Assembly (NCBI GenBank): GCA_963718605.1
Contig: OY970363.1
Coordinates: 1,426,001-1,490,000 of the forward strand
Direction: 5' to 3'
Origin: JACCXE01 sp963718605
GTDB taxonomy: Bacteria; Actinomycetota; Acidimicrobiia; Acidimicrobiales; JACCXE01
Length of the DNA stretch: 64,000 nt
Part shown: positions 1-8,526 of the stretch, piece after piece
Position numbering within the stretch: the stretch's first letter is position 1
Layout: the number at the start of each line of letters is the position of its first letter
Position numbers and translations under genes: made by a program
Notes under the pieces: generated by a model
The model's database searches: none
Told to the model about the DNA's origin: nothing
Seen by the model: only the letters and a program-made list of their open reading frames with translations

Positions 1-172
1 CGAGGCCCGGCCGGCTGCTCGCGTACTGACCGGCGGACGCGCCGACGTTCCACGTTGCATCGACCACGCCGACTCCGGCGCGCACGCCGGTCGCGCTCGC
101 CGCACGCGCGGAGGTCGGCACTGCGCCGAGGAGCGCCGCGATCATTGCCGTCGCCGCAAACCAGCGCTTCAT
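1..172 (-). CDS. N-terminus of a secreted protein, cut by the window edge
   Basis: Only the first 57 residues are in the window and the gene runs off the left end. It begins MKRWFAATAMIAALLGAVPTS, a short basic start, a hydrophobic core and an Ala-rich cleavage region near SARAAS, so it is an exported protein. The mature part begins GVRAGVGVVDATWNVGAS. This weakly recalls the N-terminus of neutral/alkaline ceramidase-like secreted proteins, but the fragment is too short to assign. Its ATG overlaps the stop of the upstream protease gene (ATGA), so the two are probably translationally coupled at the end of the minus-strand operon. Confidence 0.6.
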   Translation of the reverse strand, partial: MKRWFAATAMIAALLGAVPTSARAASATGVRAGVGVVDATWNVGASAGQYASSRPGL

Positions 173-3100
173 CGTTGTGACCGTTCTTTCAATCGTCGAG
201 CCGCGACCGCGATGGCCACGAGAGTCAAGGGAACTACGGCGTCCGTGTCGGCGCCGGTGGCGGGCAGCGTGGGGGACGGCCCGTCGACCCCCAGCGTGCG
301 GGCGGCCGCGAAGCTGCGGTTGCCGGCGTCGTCGACGGCTTGGAGCGAAACGCGGAACGAACCGGCTTTGCTCGGGCCCGCTACGCGCATGGTGCGTGCG
401 CCGTTGGGCACGTCCAGCGTCTTGCCGCCCACGGTCACCTGATACTTGGTCGCGCTGCCGCAGGCCCCGTCGTCTCCCGTGCCCGTGAAGTCGACGACTA
501 CCTCGTCGCCGACCTGTTCGGCCCGCGTGATCGTCGGGGTGCCGGGCCGGTCGGCGTCGGTGCCGTACGCGCCCGTGTTGCGCAGGTCGTGCGCGTTCTT
601 CGGCCACTCCTGGCGCTGGCAGGTCGCGCCGGCAGTTCGCCACAAGAACAAGTAGCCGTCGCGCGTGCCGAGCGCGAGCTCGAGCTTGCCGTCGCCGTCC
701 ATGTCGCCCGCGCCGGCCGACGCCACCGACCAACCCGCGGTGAGTTTGGGGAAACCCGCGGCCGGCAGGCCGTTCTCGCCATAGGCCTGGAGGTCGTACA
801 TCGCAGAGCTCTGCACGACTTCGGGCTGGCCGTCCCCGGTTACATCGAGAATCACGGGCGTGTTGATGAACTGGAGGTCGTTCATTTGCGCCGGGAACCC
901 GGGCTCGAATTGACCGTTCGACGTATTCCACACCGAGATGTGGTCCTCGGCGAGCAGTTGCTGCTCGGGCAGGATCACGTCGAGCAGTCGGCGCAGCCCG
1001 GAAGAGCCCATGGCGAAATCGATGCGAGGCCCGGCGCCGACGCGGCCGAACACGCCGCCGCCGAGTGACGCGATCGTGGGCAAGTCCGTCGCCGTGCTGC
1101 CCAAGCCGGGCGTAGTGGTCGCGGCCGTGCGGTACTTGCCGCCTGAAGAGCCGTAGCTGCTGGACCCATCGGCCTTGAGCAGATACGGCGGGCTGCCGAT
1201 GGACGCAGTGCCGATCTCGAGCTTGCCGTCACCGTCGACGTCAGCCATCACGGGCTGGCCGTTCGATCCTTCGCCGACGTACGGCAACAACTCGAGGCTG
1301 AGCATCGCGATGGGGACGGGCCATCCGGTGACGTAGGCCTGGTCGTCGGGGTGCGGCGTCGCGCGCGAGCGCGCGTTCGCCGCGTGCGCGGTGCCGTCGT
1401 GATGCAACAGGTATGTCCGCGTATTGCCCGGCTGTACGGCGAGTTCAACCGACGGCTCGACGACCGGGTCGGTGGTGTTCGGCGTCTCGGCGTACTCCTC
1501 GTTTACGTTCGCCGCGACCTCGAGGTTGCCCGTCACCGTCGACGTCGCCCACCGAGGGCGTGGCCAGCACCTTGCGGCCGAAGTGCGCGTTGGCATCCGC
1601 GTTGTAGGTGACGCGGTGGGTGACGGGGTCGACCGCCTTCACCTTCGCGGGGTCGCGCAGCAACACGGGCCAACCGGCCACGGCTGACCCGTCGGCGTGC
1701 CACGCGTAGACGTGTCCGTCGTTCGAGCCGGCGATGAGTTCGAGGCCCACGCGTGCCGCGGTCGAGATCGGCTGCGGCGGGCTGTGACGTGAAGGCGCGG
1801 TCGACGGTGTTGAGGTGGTCGCGTGCGTCGGCAGGGCCGTCGTCGTCGCACGCGCCGCGCACGACCTGGCACGCCGGACTCGTACGAGTACGCGCGCTTG
1901 CCGCGCACGGGGAAGCCCTTGACCGGTTTGCCGTCGTGGTGCCACACGTGGAGGTCGCCTTCGATGTCGGCGACGCCGATCTCGGGTGCGCCGTCGCCAT
2001 CGAGGTCGGCGATGAGCGGGGCGCCGGTGAGGATCGCCGAGTACACGGTGGGCGGAAGGTCGCCCCGGGTAAACGCGTTCTTGCCGCGACTGGGGAGGTC
2101 GATCGGTTCCGTGTGCACCGGCCAGCCCGCGGCCTCGGTGCCGTTGGCGCGGTAGGCGTGAACGCATGCCGTTGCCGTCGCCGATGACGAGTTCGTCCCG
2201 ACCGTCGTTGTCGAGATCCTCGAACGCGGCGGAGCCTGCGCCGTCCCCGTTGAGGAACTGCGGCCATCCCGCCAGCAACGTGGGGTCGTCGTGGGCGAAG
2301 GCCTGGTGTTGCGCGATGGCGGTCTGCCACGGCTTGTCGCCCGGTTTTGACGACCACGCGGACGCGGAACGCGTCCTTCTCGGGTAGCGACCGCGCCGTC
2401 GGATCGTCCGCCGGCGTGTACGGCGGTACCGACGTGTCGATGGCCGAGCGCACCTCGGCCAAGTTGATGGTGGCGAGCGTGCCTTCGACCATGTGATCCG
2501 CCGTCGCGGTCTTCACCGTCGTCCACTTCTCGGCCGCGGGCCAGCGCGGCGGCTGGACGCCCGGGGCGTACTGCACCTCCCACGTGAACGCACCGGCCCG
2601 CGGAGCGGCCACGCGTCCGGTGACCTTGATCGAACCCTTTGCGGGCAGCGGCTGCCACCAGCGCGGCGCGGTGATGTCGGCCTCCGGAGGGATGTGGCCC
2701 GCGGCCACGAGGCCGACCAGGTCCTCGCTGCGGATGCGGCCCCACCCGCTGATCTGGTCCCAGCCCGCGGTCGTGATGAACCGTTGACTCGCCGGCAGGC
2801 TCGTCGCGAAGTTGTTGGGCGGCCCGGGCGGCTTCGGCGTCGAGAAGTCGATGTCTTCCGCCGCGAGCCGGAACAACTGCTTCGCCTCCTCGGCCGACAA
2901 CGGCTGACCGGATGCGTCGGCCTTGATGGTGCCCTTCTGCACCGCGTTGCGCGCCGCGGAGTAGAGCAGCCCAGCCATCCCCGCGCTTTGGCCGACGGCG
3001 TCCGACGAGCACGAGGACGATGGCACCGTGACCCAGATGTAGCCGCCGAAGTTGGTGCACCCGTTGAAGGCCAGCCACGTGGCCGGATGCTGCACTTGGT

Positions 3101-4153
3101 CGACCGAGCGTGCGTGATGGAGTTCACGACCATGCCGTGGTTCAGCGCGGACGGTTGGTTGTGATGACCGGCCGACTCGTCTGCAGCTGACGCGACCAGC
3201 AACACGCCGTGGCGGTACGCGTAGTCAACAGCGGCCTGCGCGAAGCCGGTGTTGTTCAGCGCGCCGAGAGCGCTCTGGATCACGCTCGCCCCGTTGTCCA
3301 CCGCGTACACGGACGCCTCAGCGAAGTGATTCGAGTCCGCCACGAAACTGTCGCCGACGCGCATCTCCAGCAACATGCAGTTCGGGCATTGCGGGCTCAG
3401 CTTCGTGCCGATCTCACCGGCCGAGTCTTCGGACTCACCGGTGCCGTGGTTGTAGTCGACGTCGTCATTCGGGTCGTTGTCGTCCTCGAAGAAGTCCCAC
3501 CCCGAGATGTCGTCGACGTAGCCGTTGTTGTCGTCGTCGATGCTGTCGGAGAAGGCGCGAATGATGTCGCCCGGGTCGATCAGCGTGTTCTGGTCCTTGG
3601 GGTTCTCCTGGACACGCGGGTCGTTGGCGTAGTCGGCCACGTTGAACACGCCGTCACCGTTGGCGTCGTAGTCCTTCACGCTGCCGCCGCGTCCGCCGCC
3701 GTTCGGCTTCGGAAGTTCCCCACGGTTCAGTACGAACTTCTTCATCAACTCCGGCCGCTGTTCATCCCAGCGGATGCCGCTGTCCATCACCGAGATGACC
3801 GTGTCGGGCCGGCCCGTGGTGGTCTGCCACGCGACGTTGGTGCCCGGGCCCCGCACGCCGAAGAATTCCTGCGGGTTCAGGTTCACCGTCGGGTCGTAGT
3901 CAGCCTCACCGAGATGCGACGCGTAGTCCGACAGCTTCCATTCGCCGCGGCAGTCGAAGTTCGCGGGCAGGTCGCTGCCCGGGGGACGGGGCTGGCCGTC
4001 GGGCACGCCGTCGCACGAGCCGTTCTTGATGTGCAGCCGCGAGTAGTCATAGACGCCGCCGGCCTGCACTCCGTACGGGAACACCGCGGCCGCCGGGCCG
4101 GGCAGCGCGAGTAACAACAGGGCGAGGACGATCCCCCAGCGGGTCGCCCTCAC
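169..4153 (-). CDS. Subtilisin-like (S8) secreted protein with FG-GAP repeats and LPxTG tail; six frameshifts
   Basis: The intact design would be about 1,325 residues. It has a signal peptide (VRATRWGIVLALLLLALPG, cleavage after AAA), an S8 peptidase domain and a long FG-GAP/VCBS region with calcium-type DLDGDG and DVDGDG loops. A Fn3-like segment follows, then a cell-wall sorting tail LPATG + hydrophobic stretch + RRLKERSQR. Catalytic residues are visible: Asp124 in VISVMDSG, His in NHGTG, and a probable Ser in GQSAG, which is an atypical form of GTSMAxP lacking the usual Pro. The GTG start at 4153 overlaps the upstream hydrolase stop (GTGA). The frame breaks near 3100, 2340, 2167, 1875, 1760 and 1540. 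The 2340 break is repaired by shortening GGG to GG. It is either a decaying gene or a badly sequenced one. A sortase substrate role is inferred; no sortase lies in the window. Confidence 0.75.
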
Positions 4154-5040
4154 CAGTCGAGCACGGTTTCCATTACTTCGACCCCACGGCTCAGTGCAGT
4201 CAGATGTCCGCCGCCCGGCATGATCCGCAACTCCGCGTTGGGGAACAGCGGCACGATGTGCTCGGCGTGCGAGAGCGGCACGATGTTGTCCTCGTCGCCC
4301 TGCCACCAGATCACCCGCGTGTTGATGTCGCGCACCGAGAAGCCCCAGTAGCGCGTGAAGAGGATCGCGTCGTAGACGACCGCGCGCATGCTGTGCCCGC
4401 CGTTGTCGGACAGATCGTCGAGGAACATCTCTTTGTGTTCGGGCGTGCCCAGCAATTCCCGATCACCCGGCGGCGAGAAGCGCGCGTACGTGTCGAGCGC
4501 GAACGACCCGATCGGCTTCGCCGCGCGCACGAACGCAGTCAGCATCGCCCCGGCCGGCTCGCTCATGACCGGCAGGAATCGCCGGAACTTCACCCCGAAG
4601 CCGACGAGGCCGCCGCCGATGCCTTCCTCGCCCCCGCTCGGCACGACGCCGCCGAGGATGCCGAGGGTGGCGACGCGCTCGGGAAACGCGTGCGCAGCCG
4701 CGAGCGCGTACGGCGCGCCACCTGAGAGTGCGACGACTGAAAAACGATCGACACTGAGGTTCTCCAACGCCACGGCCAGGTCGTCACTGAACTCGGCGAG
4801 GCGGTGGTACATGTGCGCGGTGGACAGGCCGACACCGGGGCGGTCCATCCCGATGAGCCGAACGCCGTGTTCCTGCGCGTAGCGGCGAGCCGGTTCGGGG
4901 ACCTGGCGGCGCGCGCCGGGCGTGCCGTGGAACCACAACACCGTTTTTTCAGCCGAGGGCGGGCCCCACTCGGCGACTCCGAAGACGCGACCGTCGCGCA
5001 CGGGGATCTTGCCCTCGTATCGAGGCGGGGTGATCGTCAC
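4150..5040 (-). CDS. Alpha/beta hydrolase
   Basis: A cytosolic alpha/beta-hydrolase-fold enzyme of 296 residues with no signal peptide. The oxyanion segment is HGTPGARR near residue 40. The nucleophile elbow ALSGGAPYA (Ser near 106) replaces the classic GxSxG, the acid is probably the Asp in WWQGDEDNIVP, and the His is in PGGGHLTAL near the C-terminus. The start is GTG at 5040. The gene sits 60 bp after the TetR gene and overlaps the following protease start by 4 nt, so it belongs to the same minus-strand operon. The substrate cannot be read from the sequence; neighbouring esterase and acyl-CoA dehydrogenase genes suggest ester or acyl compounds. Confidence 0.85.
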   Translation of the reverse strand: MTITPPRYEGKIPVRDGRVFGVAEWGPPSAEKTVLWFHGTPGARRQVPEPARRYAQEHGVRLIGMDRPGVGLSTAHMYHRLAEFSDDLAVALENLSVDRFSVVALSGGAPYALAAAHAFPERVATLGILGGVVPSGGEEGIGGGLVGFGVKFRRFLPVMSEPAGAMLTAFVRAAKPIGSFALDTYARFSPPGDRELLGTPEHKEMFLDDLSDNGGHSMRAVVYDAILFTRYWGFSVRDINTRVIWWQGDEDNIVPLSHAEHIVPLFPNAELRIMPGGGHLTALSRGVEVMETVLDW

Positions 5041-5100
5041 CCAACGACATTAAGTCGTAAGAAACAACATTGTCGATCGGGGACCGCTCTTGCGGGGGCG

Positions 5101-5733
5101 CTACGCCCCGGTGTTGAAGGCGGCGAAGCCATGCTCGAGCAGCTTGGTGATCTGCTCCAGGACGCGCTTCGGCGGTCGTTTGCCCTCCCAGATCACCCAA
5201 CGCAGGCCGATCCAGTCGGCGATCGCGACCATCACGTAGGCGACCGTGTCCATGTCGGTGACCTTGTAACGGCCCTGCGACCAGCGCTCGAAGTGCTCGG
5301 CGTAGGCCGCCGCGAAGCTCTCGTAGTACCAGCGGTGGGTTTCCGGCGCGACGATCGACGCCTCGCGCATCACGCGGTACAGCCCGGGGTGGTCGAAACA
5401 AAAGCCAAGCCAGGCTTCGAGGCCGACCCGCTCGATCTCGGCGCGCGAAGCGGTCGTGCGCGTGGTCGGCAGCGTGGCGCGCCCGATCGCGGCGCGCACC
5501 CGCACACCGAAGTCCTTGATCAACTCCACGAAGATCGCGTGCTTCGACGGGAAGTAGACGTAGAAGGTGCCCTGCGCCACGCCCGCGGCTTGCGTGATGG
5601 CGACGATCGACGCGGGCTCGTACCCCAGCTGTCCGAACACTTCCTCGGCCGCGGCGAGGATGCGCTCGCGCGTTCGTTGGCCGCGCGGCGTCCCCGGGAC
5701 GGGCAGGTCGTACTGCTCGACTAGCTGTGCCAC
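5101..5733 (-). CDS. TetR/AcrR-family transcriptional regulator
   Basis: A one-component repressor of about 210 residues. The N-terminal DNA-binding domain is TetR-type: TRERILAAAEEVFGQLGYE, then a helix-turn-helix around AITQAAGVAQGTFYVYFPSK. The C-terminal part is the variable ligand-binding/dimer domain, rich in Trp and Tyr (HRWYYESFAAAY). The likely start is GTG at 5733, which overlaps the end of the carboxylesterase gene by 13 nt and points to co-transcription. It may control its own operon of esterase, hydrolase and acyl-CoA dehydrogenase; this is inferred from position only, and I found no clear operator palindrome. Confidence 0.85.
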   Translation of the reverse strand: MAQLVEQYDLPVPGTPRGQRTRERILAAAEEVFGQLGYEPASIVAITQAAGVAQGTFYVYFPSKHAIFVELIKDFGVRVRAAIGRATLPTTRTTASRAEIERVGLEAWLGFCFDHPGLYRVMREASIVAPETHRWYYESFAAAYAEHFERWSQGRYKVTDMDTVAYVMVAIADWIGLRWVIWEGKRPPKRVLEQITKLLEHGFAAFNTGA

Positions 5734-7208
5734 AACACCCGCGTCGCGCGTCCTGGGTCGGAAACCACCGCGCAGGTCGAGGCGAATTCCATCGTCGGGC
5801 GGGTGTCGGTGTCGTAGGTCGGCCAGTCGGGAATCGCGTCGTGCGCGGGCTTGCCCGTGCGCGCGAACGCGATCCACGCGTCCTGCATCGCGGCGGCCAG
5901 CACAACCGGTGCGTCGGGGCCCACCAATGGCGCCCACAACGGGTCCTCGAGCATGTTCCAGACGAAGGGGAGCTCGATCGCGTGCGACGCGCCGAGCCAG
6001 CCGCCGAACGCAGGCGTGGGCCACGTGAACAGATAGGTCCACACCGGAACGCCAGCGGAAACCACCGCGTCGGCGGCGCGCAGGCTCGGAATGCGAAACA
6101 CGCAGTCCGTGAACAGGTCAACCAGCAGCGGCCGGCCCGTGTTCTCGGCGCGATACCCCGCGATGACCGCCGCCGGGTCGTCGGTGAGGCCGGTCAGGCC
6201 TGCTTCGAGTTGCTCGTCGGTCGGGTTTTGCGCGAGCACCAACGCGAACAGCGTGCCCTCGTGCAGGTTGGTGCCCACGAGGAGCGGCACGTTGCGCTCG
6301 CCCTTGCTCGCCAACACGTCGGTCACGGTGTGATGGATCACCGTGCCGTCGACGACGGGGTGAAAGCCAATGCCTGAGCCACTGATCGGGTGATCGGCGT
6401 GGGTGCCCATCTTGTCGAAGGGCACCAGCGACGACTGCGCGTCGATGAGGGTCTGGCCGTCGACTTCGAGCAGCGCCGCGAGCCCGCCGTCGGGCTGGCC
6501 AATGCCGGCCAGTAACGCGTCGGTCATCACGCCCGCGTGGTGCGCCGCTCCGAATCCCGGCGCACCCGACTGCGTGATCGCGCGGTGGTACAGCCCGTCC
6601 GCGTCGGGTGCCGCGAGCAACGCGAACACCGATCCGCCGCCAGCCGACTCGCCGAAGATCGTGACGTTGGCCGGGTCGCCGCCGAACGCGGCGATGTGGT
6701 CGCGCACCCAGCGCAACGCCTCGATCTGGTCGCGGATCCCGTTGTTGCCCGATCCGGCGAGCGCGGGGTCGAGGTGTTCGAGCGGCAGCCATCCGAGCGC
6801 GCCGAGCCGGTAGTTGAGCGTGACGACCACCACGTCGCCTCGACGCGCGAACGCAGCCCCGTCGTAAATGTCGCCCGAACCGATTGTGTACGCACCGCCG
6901 TGCACCCACACCATGACCGGACGCCGCGCCGCGTCAGCCTTTGGCGTGTAGACGTTCAGAAACAGGCAGTCCTCGCTGGTCACGAGGTCGCGGCCTTGAC
7001 CGACTACGCCCGGCACGGGCGGCGGCTGCAGCGCGCAGGGCCCGAACGCCGTCGCGTCGAGCACCCCGTTCCACGCGGTTACGGGGACGGGCGGCCGGAA
7101 CCGGAGCGGGCCGATCGGTGCTTCGGCATAACGGATGCCGGCGTATCGCTCGTAGCCGTCGAAATCGGTTCCGGTGATGTCGCCCAATGGAGTCGTGACC
7201 GTTGCCAC
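5721..7208 (-). CDS. Type-B carboxylesterase/lipase family protein
   Basis: About 495 residues, the usual length for type-B carboxylesterases. The family N-terminus is clear (GDITGTDFDGYERYAGIRYAE), followed by VHGGAYTIGSG (oxyanion hole) and the nucleophile motif FGESAGGGSV (Ser near 185). The Glu of the triad is likely in GTNLHEGTLF and the His in GASHAIELPF. There is no signal peptide, so it acts inside the cell on carboxylic esters. The GTG at 7208 is preferred over a TTG one codon upstream because AAAGGACG lies at proper spacing. It begins 15 nt after the acyl-CoA dehydrogenase stop and overlaps the tetR start downstream. Confidence 0.9.
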   Translation of the reverse strand: MATVTTPLGDITGTDFDGYERYAGIRYAEAPIGPLRFRPPVPVTAWNGVLDATAFGPCALQPPPVPGVVGQGRDLVTSEDCLFLNVYTPKADAARRPVMVWVHGGAYTIGSGDIYDGAAFARRGDVVVVTLNYRLGALGWLPLEHLDPALAGSGNNGIRDQIEALRWVRDHIAAFGGDPANVTIFGESAGGGSVFALLAAPDADGLYHRAITQSGAPGFGAAHHAGVMTDALLAGIGQPDGGLAALLEVDGQTLIDAQSSLVPFDKMGTHADHPISGSGIGFHPVVDGTVIHHTVTDVLASKGERNVPLLVGTNLHEGTLFALVLAQNPTDEQLEAGLTGLTDDPAAVIAGYRAENTGRPLLVDLFTDCVFRIPSLRAADAVVSAGVPVWTYLFTWPTPAFGGWLGASHAIELPFVWNMLEDPLWAPLVGPDAPVVLAAAMQDAWIAFARTGKPAHDAIPDWPTYDTDTRPTMEFASTCAVVSDPGRATRVLWHS

Positions 7209-7223
7209 CAATACGTCCTTTCG

Positions 7224-8486
7224 CTAACGCGGCACCTCGCGCCAGGGCACACCCTTGTCGACGCGAGGTTCCACGGGAAGGCCGAGCACACGCTCGGCGA
7301 TGATGTTGCGCTGCACTTCGTCGGAGCCGCCTGCAATCCGGTAGCCCGGCGCACCCAGGACGTGTTCGCCCCATTCGAAGGTGCCGCGTTGTCCAGAGTC
7401 GGCCGCGAGCGCGGGACCGACGAGCTGCGACACGACGTCACTCATGTGGCGCATCCCCTCGGTCCACAACAGCTTGCCGAGCGACCCTTCCGGCCCGGGT
7501 AGGCCGTCAGGGCGGCGCAGGTCGGCGGCGCGCTTGTTTGCGAGTTCCTCGACGCGTTGGCCGATGTAGAGCGCGGCGAGGCTCTGGCGGGCAAGCGGAT
7601 CGTCGCCGCGGTGCCGCGAGCGTGCCGTGGCCAGCACCTGCTCCCACGTTCCGCCGGTGTGCGCGGCACTGCCTCCGCTTTCGGCGTGGTCACGTTCAAA
7701 CCCGAGCGTCGTCAACGCGACGGTCCAGCCCTGACCAACGTCACCGAGCCGAAGCCGATCGGGGACGCGCACGCCAGTGAGGAACACCTCGTTGAACGAC
7801 GACCCGCCGCTCATCTGGCGGATCGGACGCACGTCGATGCCGGGCGTGTCCATCGGTATGAGGAACGCGGTGAGGCCCGCGTGCTTGGGGGCGTCTGGAT
7901 CTGAGCGTGCGATCAGCAGACCCCATTCCGCGAACTGCGCGCCCGAACTCCATGCCTTCTGGCCGTCGATCACCCACTCGTCGCCGTCGTGGACCGCGCG
8001 GGTCGCGAGGCCGGCGAGGTCCGAACCGGCGCTGGGCTCGGAGAACAGCTGGCAACACAACACGTCGGTCCGCAGCAGCGCCCCGATGAGGTCGGCGCGC
8101 TGCGCCTCCGTGCCGAAGGCCCGGACGGTTGGCGCGATCAGTCGTGTGGTGACGCTGAACAGTTCGTGCGCCGGCGGTGCTTCGTAGGCAGCCTCGAGCC
8201 GCGCGTACGCGCGGGCGTGTTCGACGCTGAGGTCGAGCCCGCCCACTTCGGAGGGCCACGTAATGGCGTGATAGCCGCGCTCGGCCCGTTCCTGGTTCCA
8301 CTTGCGTAGGTCAGCGAGCATCGCCGACTCATCGTCGAAGGCGAGCGAGTTGAAGACCGCGGTCGAGAAGTCGCCCTCGGCTTCGAGCGCCGCGCTCTCG
8401 TCGCGGCGGGTCCGGTGGCGATCCAACCAGTCACGCGCGTCGGCGACGAAGTCGTCGACATTTATGAAAGTTGAATCGGGTGTCAT
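7224..8486 (-). CDS. Acyl-CoA dehydrogenase family protein
   Basis: A 420-residue FAD-dependent acyl-CoA dehydrogenase. Recognisable blocks are the substrate/FAD segment CQLFSEPSAGSDLAGLATRA, the VIDGQKAWSSGA loop, the PIRQMSGGSSFNEVFLTGVRV strand region and the C-terminal GGSDEVQRNIIAERVLGLP typical of the family. It would oxidise an acyl-CoA to the 2,3-enoyl-CoA and pass electrons to ETF. The start ATG at 8486 (MTPDSTFINVDDF) fits the family's N-terminus. It is the first gene of the minus-strand operon and diverges, with only 40 bp between, from the Liv-type transporter, so import and oxidation of a common substrate is a fair guess. Confidence 0.92.
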   Translation of the reverse strand: MTPDSTFINVDDFVADARDWLDRHRTRRDESAALEAEGDFSTAVFNSLAFDDESAMLADLRKWNQERAERGYHAITWPSEVGGLDLSVEHARAYARLEAAYEAPPAHELFSVTTRLIAPTVRAFGTEAQRADLIGALLRTDVLCCQLFSEPSAGSDLAGLATRAVHDGDEWVIDGQKAWSSGAQFAEWGLLIARSDPDAPKHAGLTAFLIPMDTPGIDVRPIRQMSGGSSFNEVFLTGVRVPDRLRLGDVGQGWTVALTTLGFERDHAESGGSAAHTGGTWEQVLATARSRHRGDDPLARQSLAALYIGQRVEELANKRAADLRRPDGLPGPEGSLGKLLWTEGMRHMSDVVSQLVGPALAADSGQRGTFEWGEHVLGAPGYRIAGGSDEVQRNIIAERVLGLPVEPRVDKGVPWREVPR

Positions 8487-8526
8487 GTTCCGGGTTACAT
8501 TACCCAGCGCAACAACTGGGGGGTTG

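Noticed and set aside
5041..5100. Short inverted repeat ACGAC-ATTAA-GTCGT between tetR and the hydrolase gene
   Set aside because: Only 5-bp arms; too weak to call a TetR operator or a terminator.
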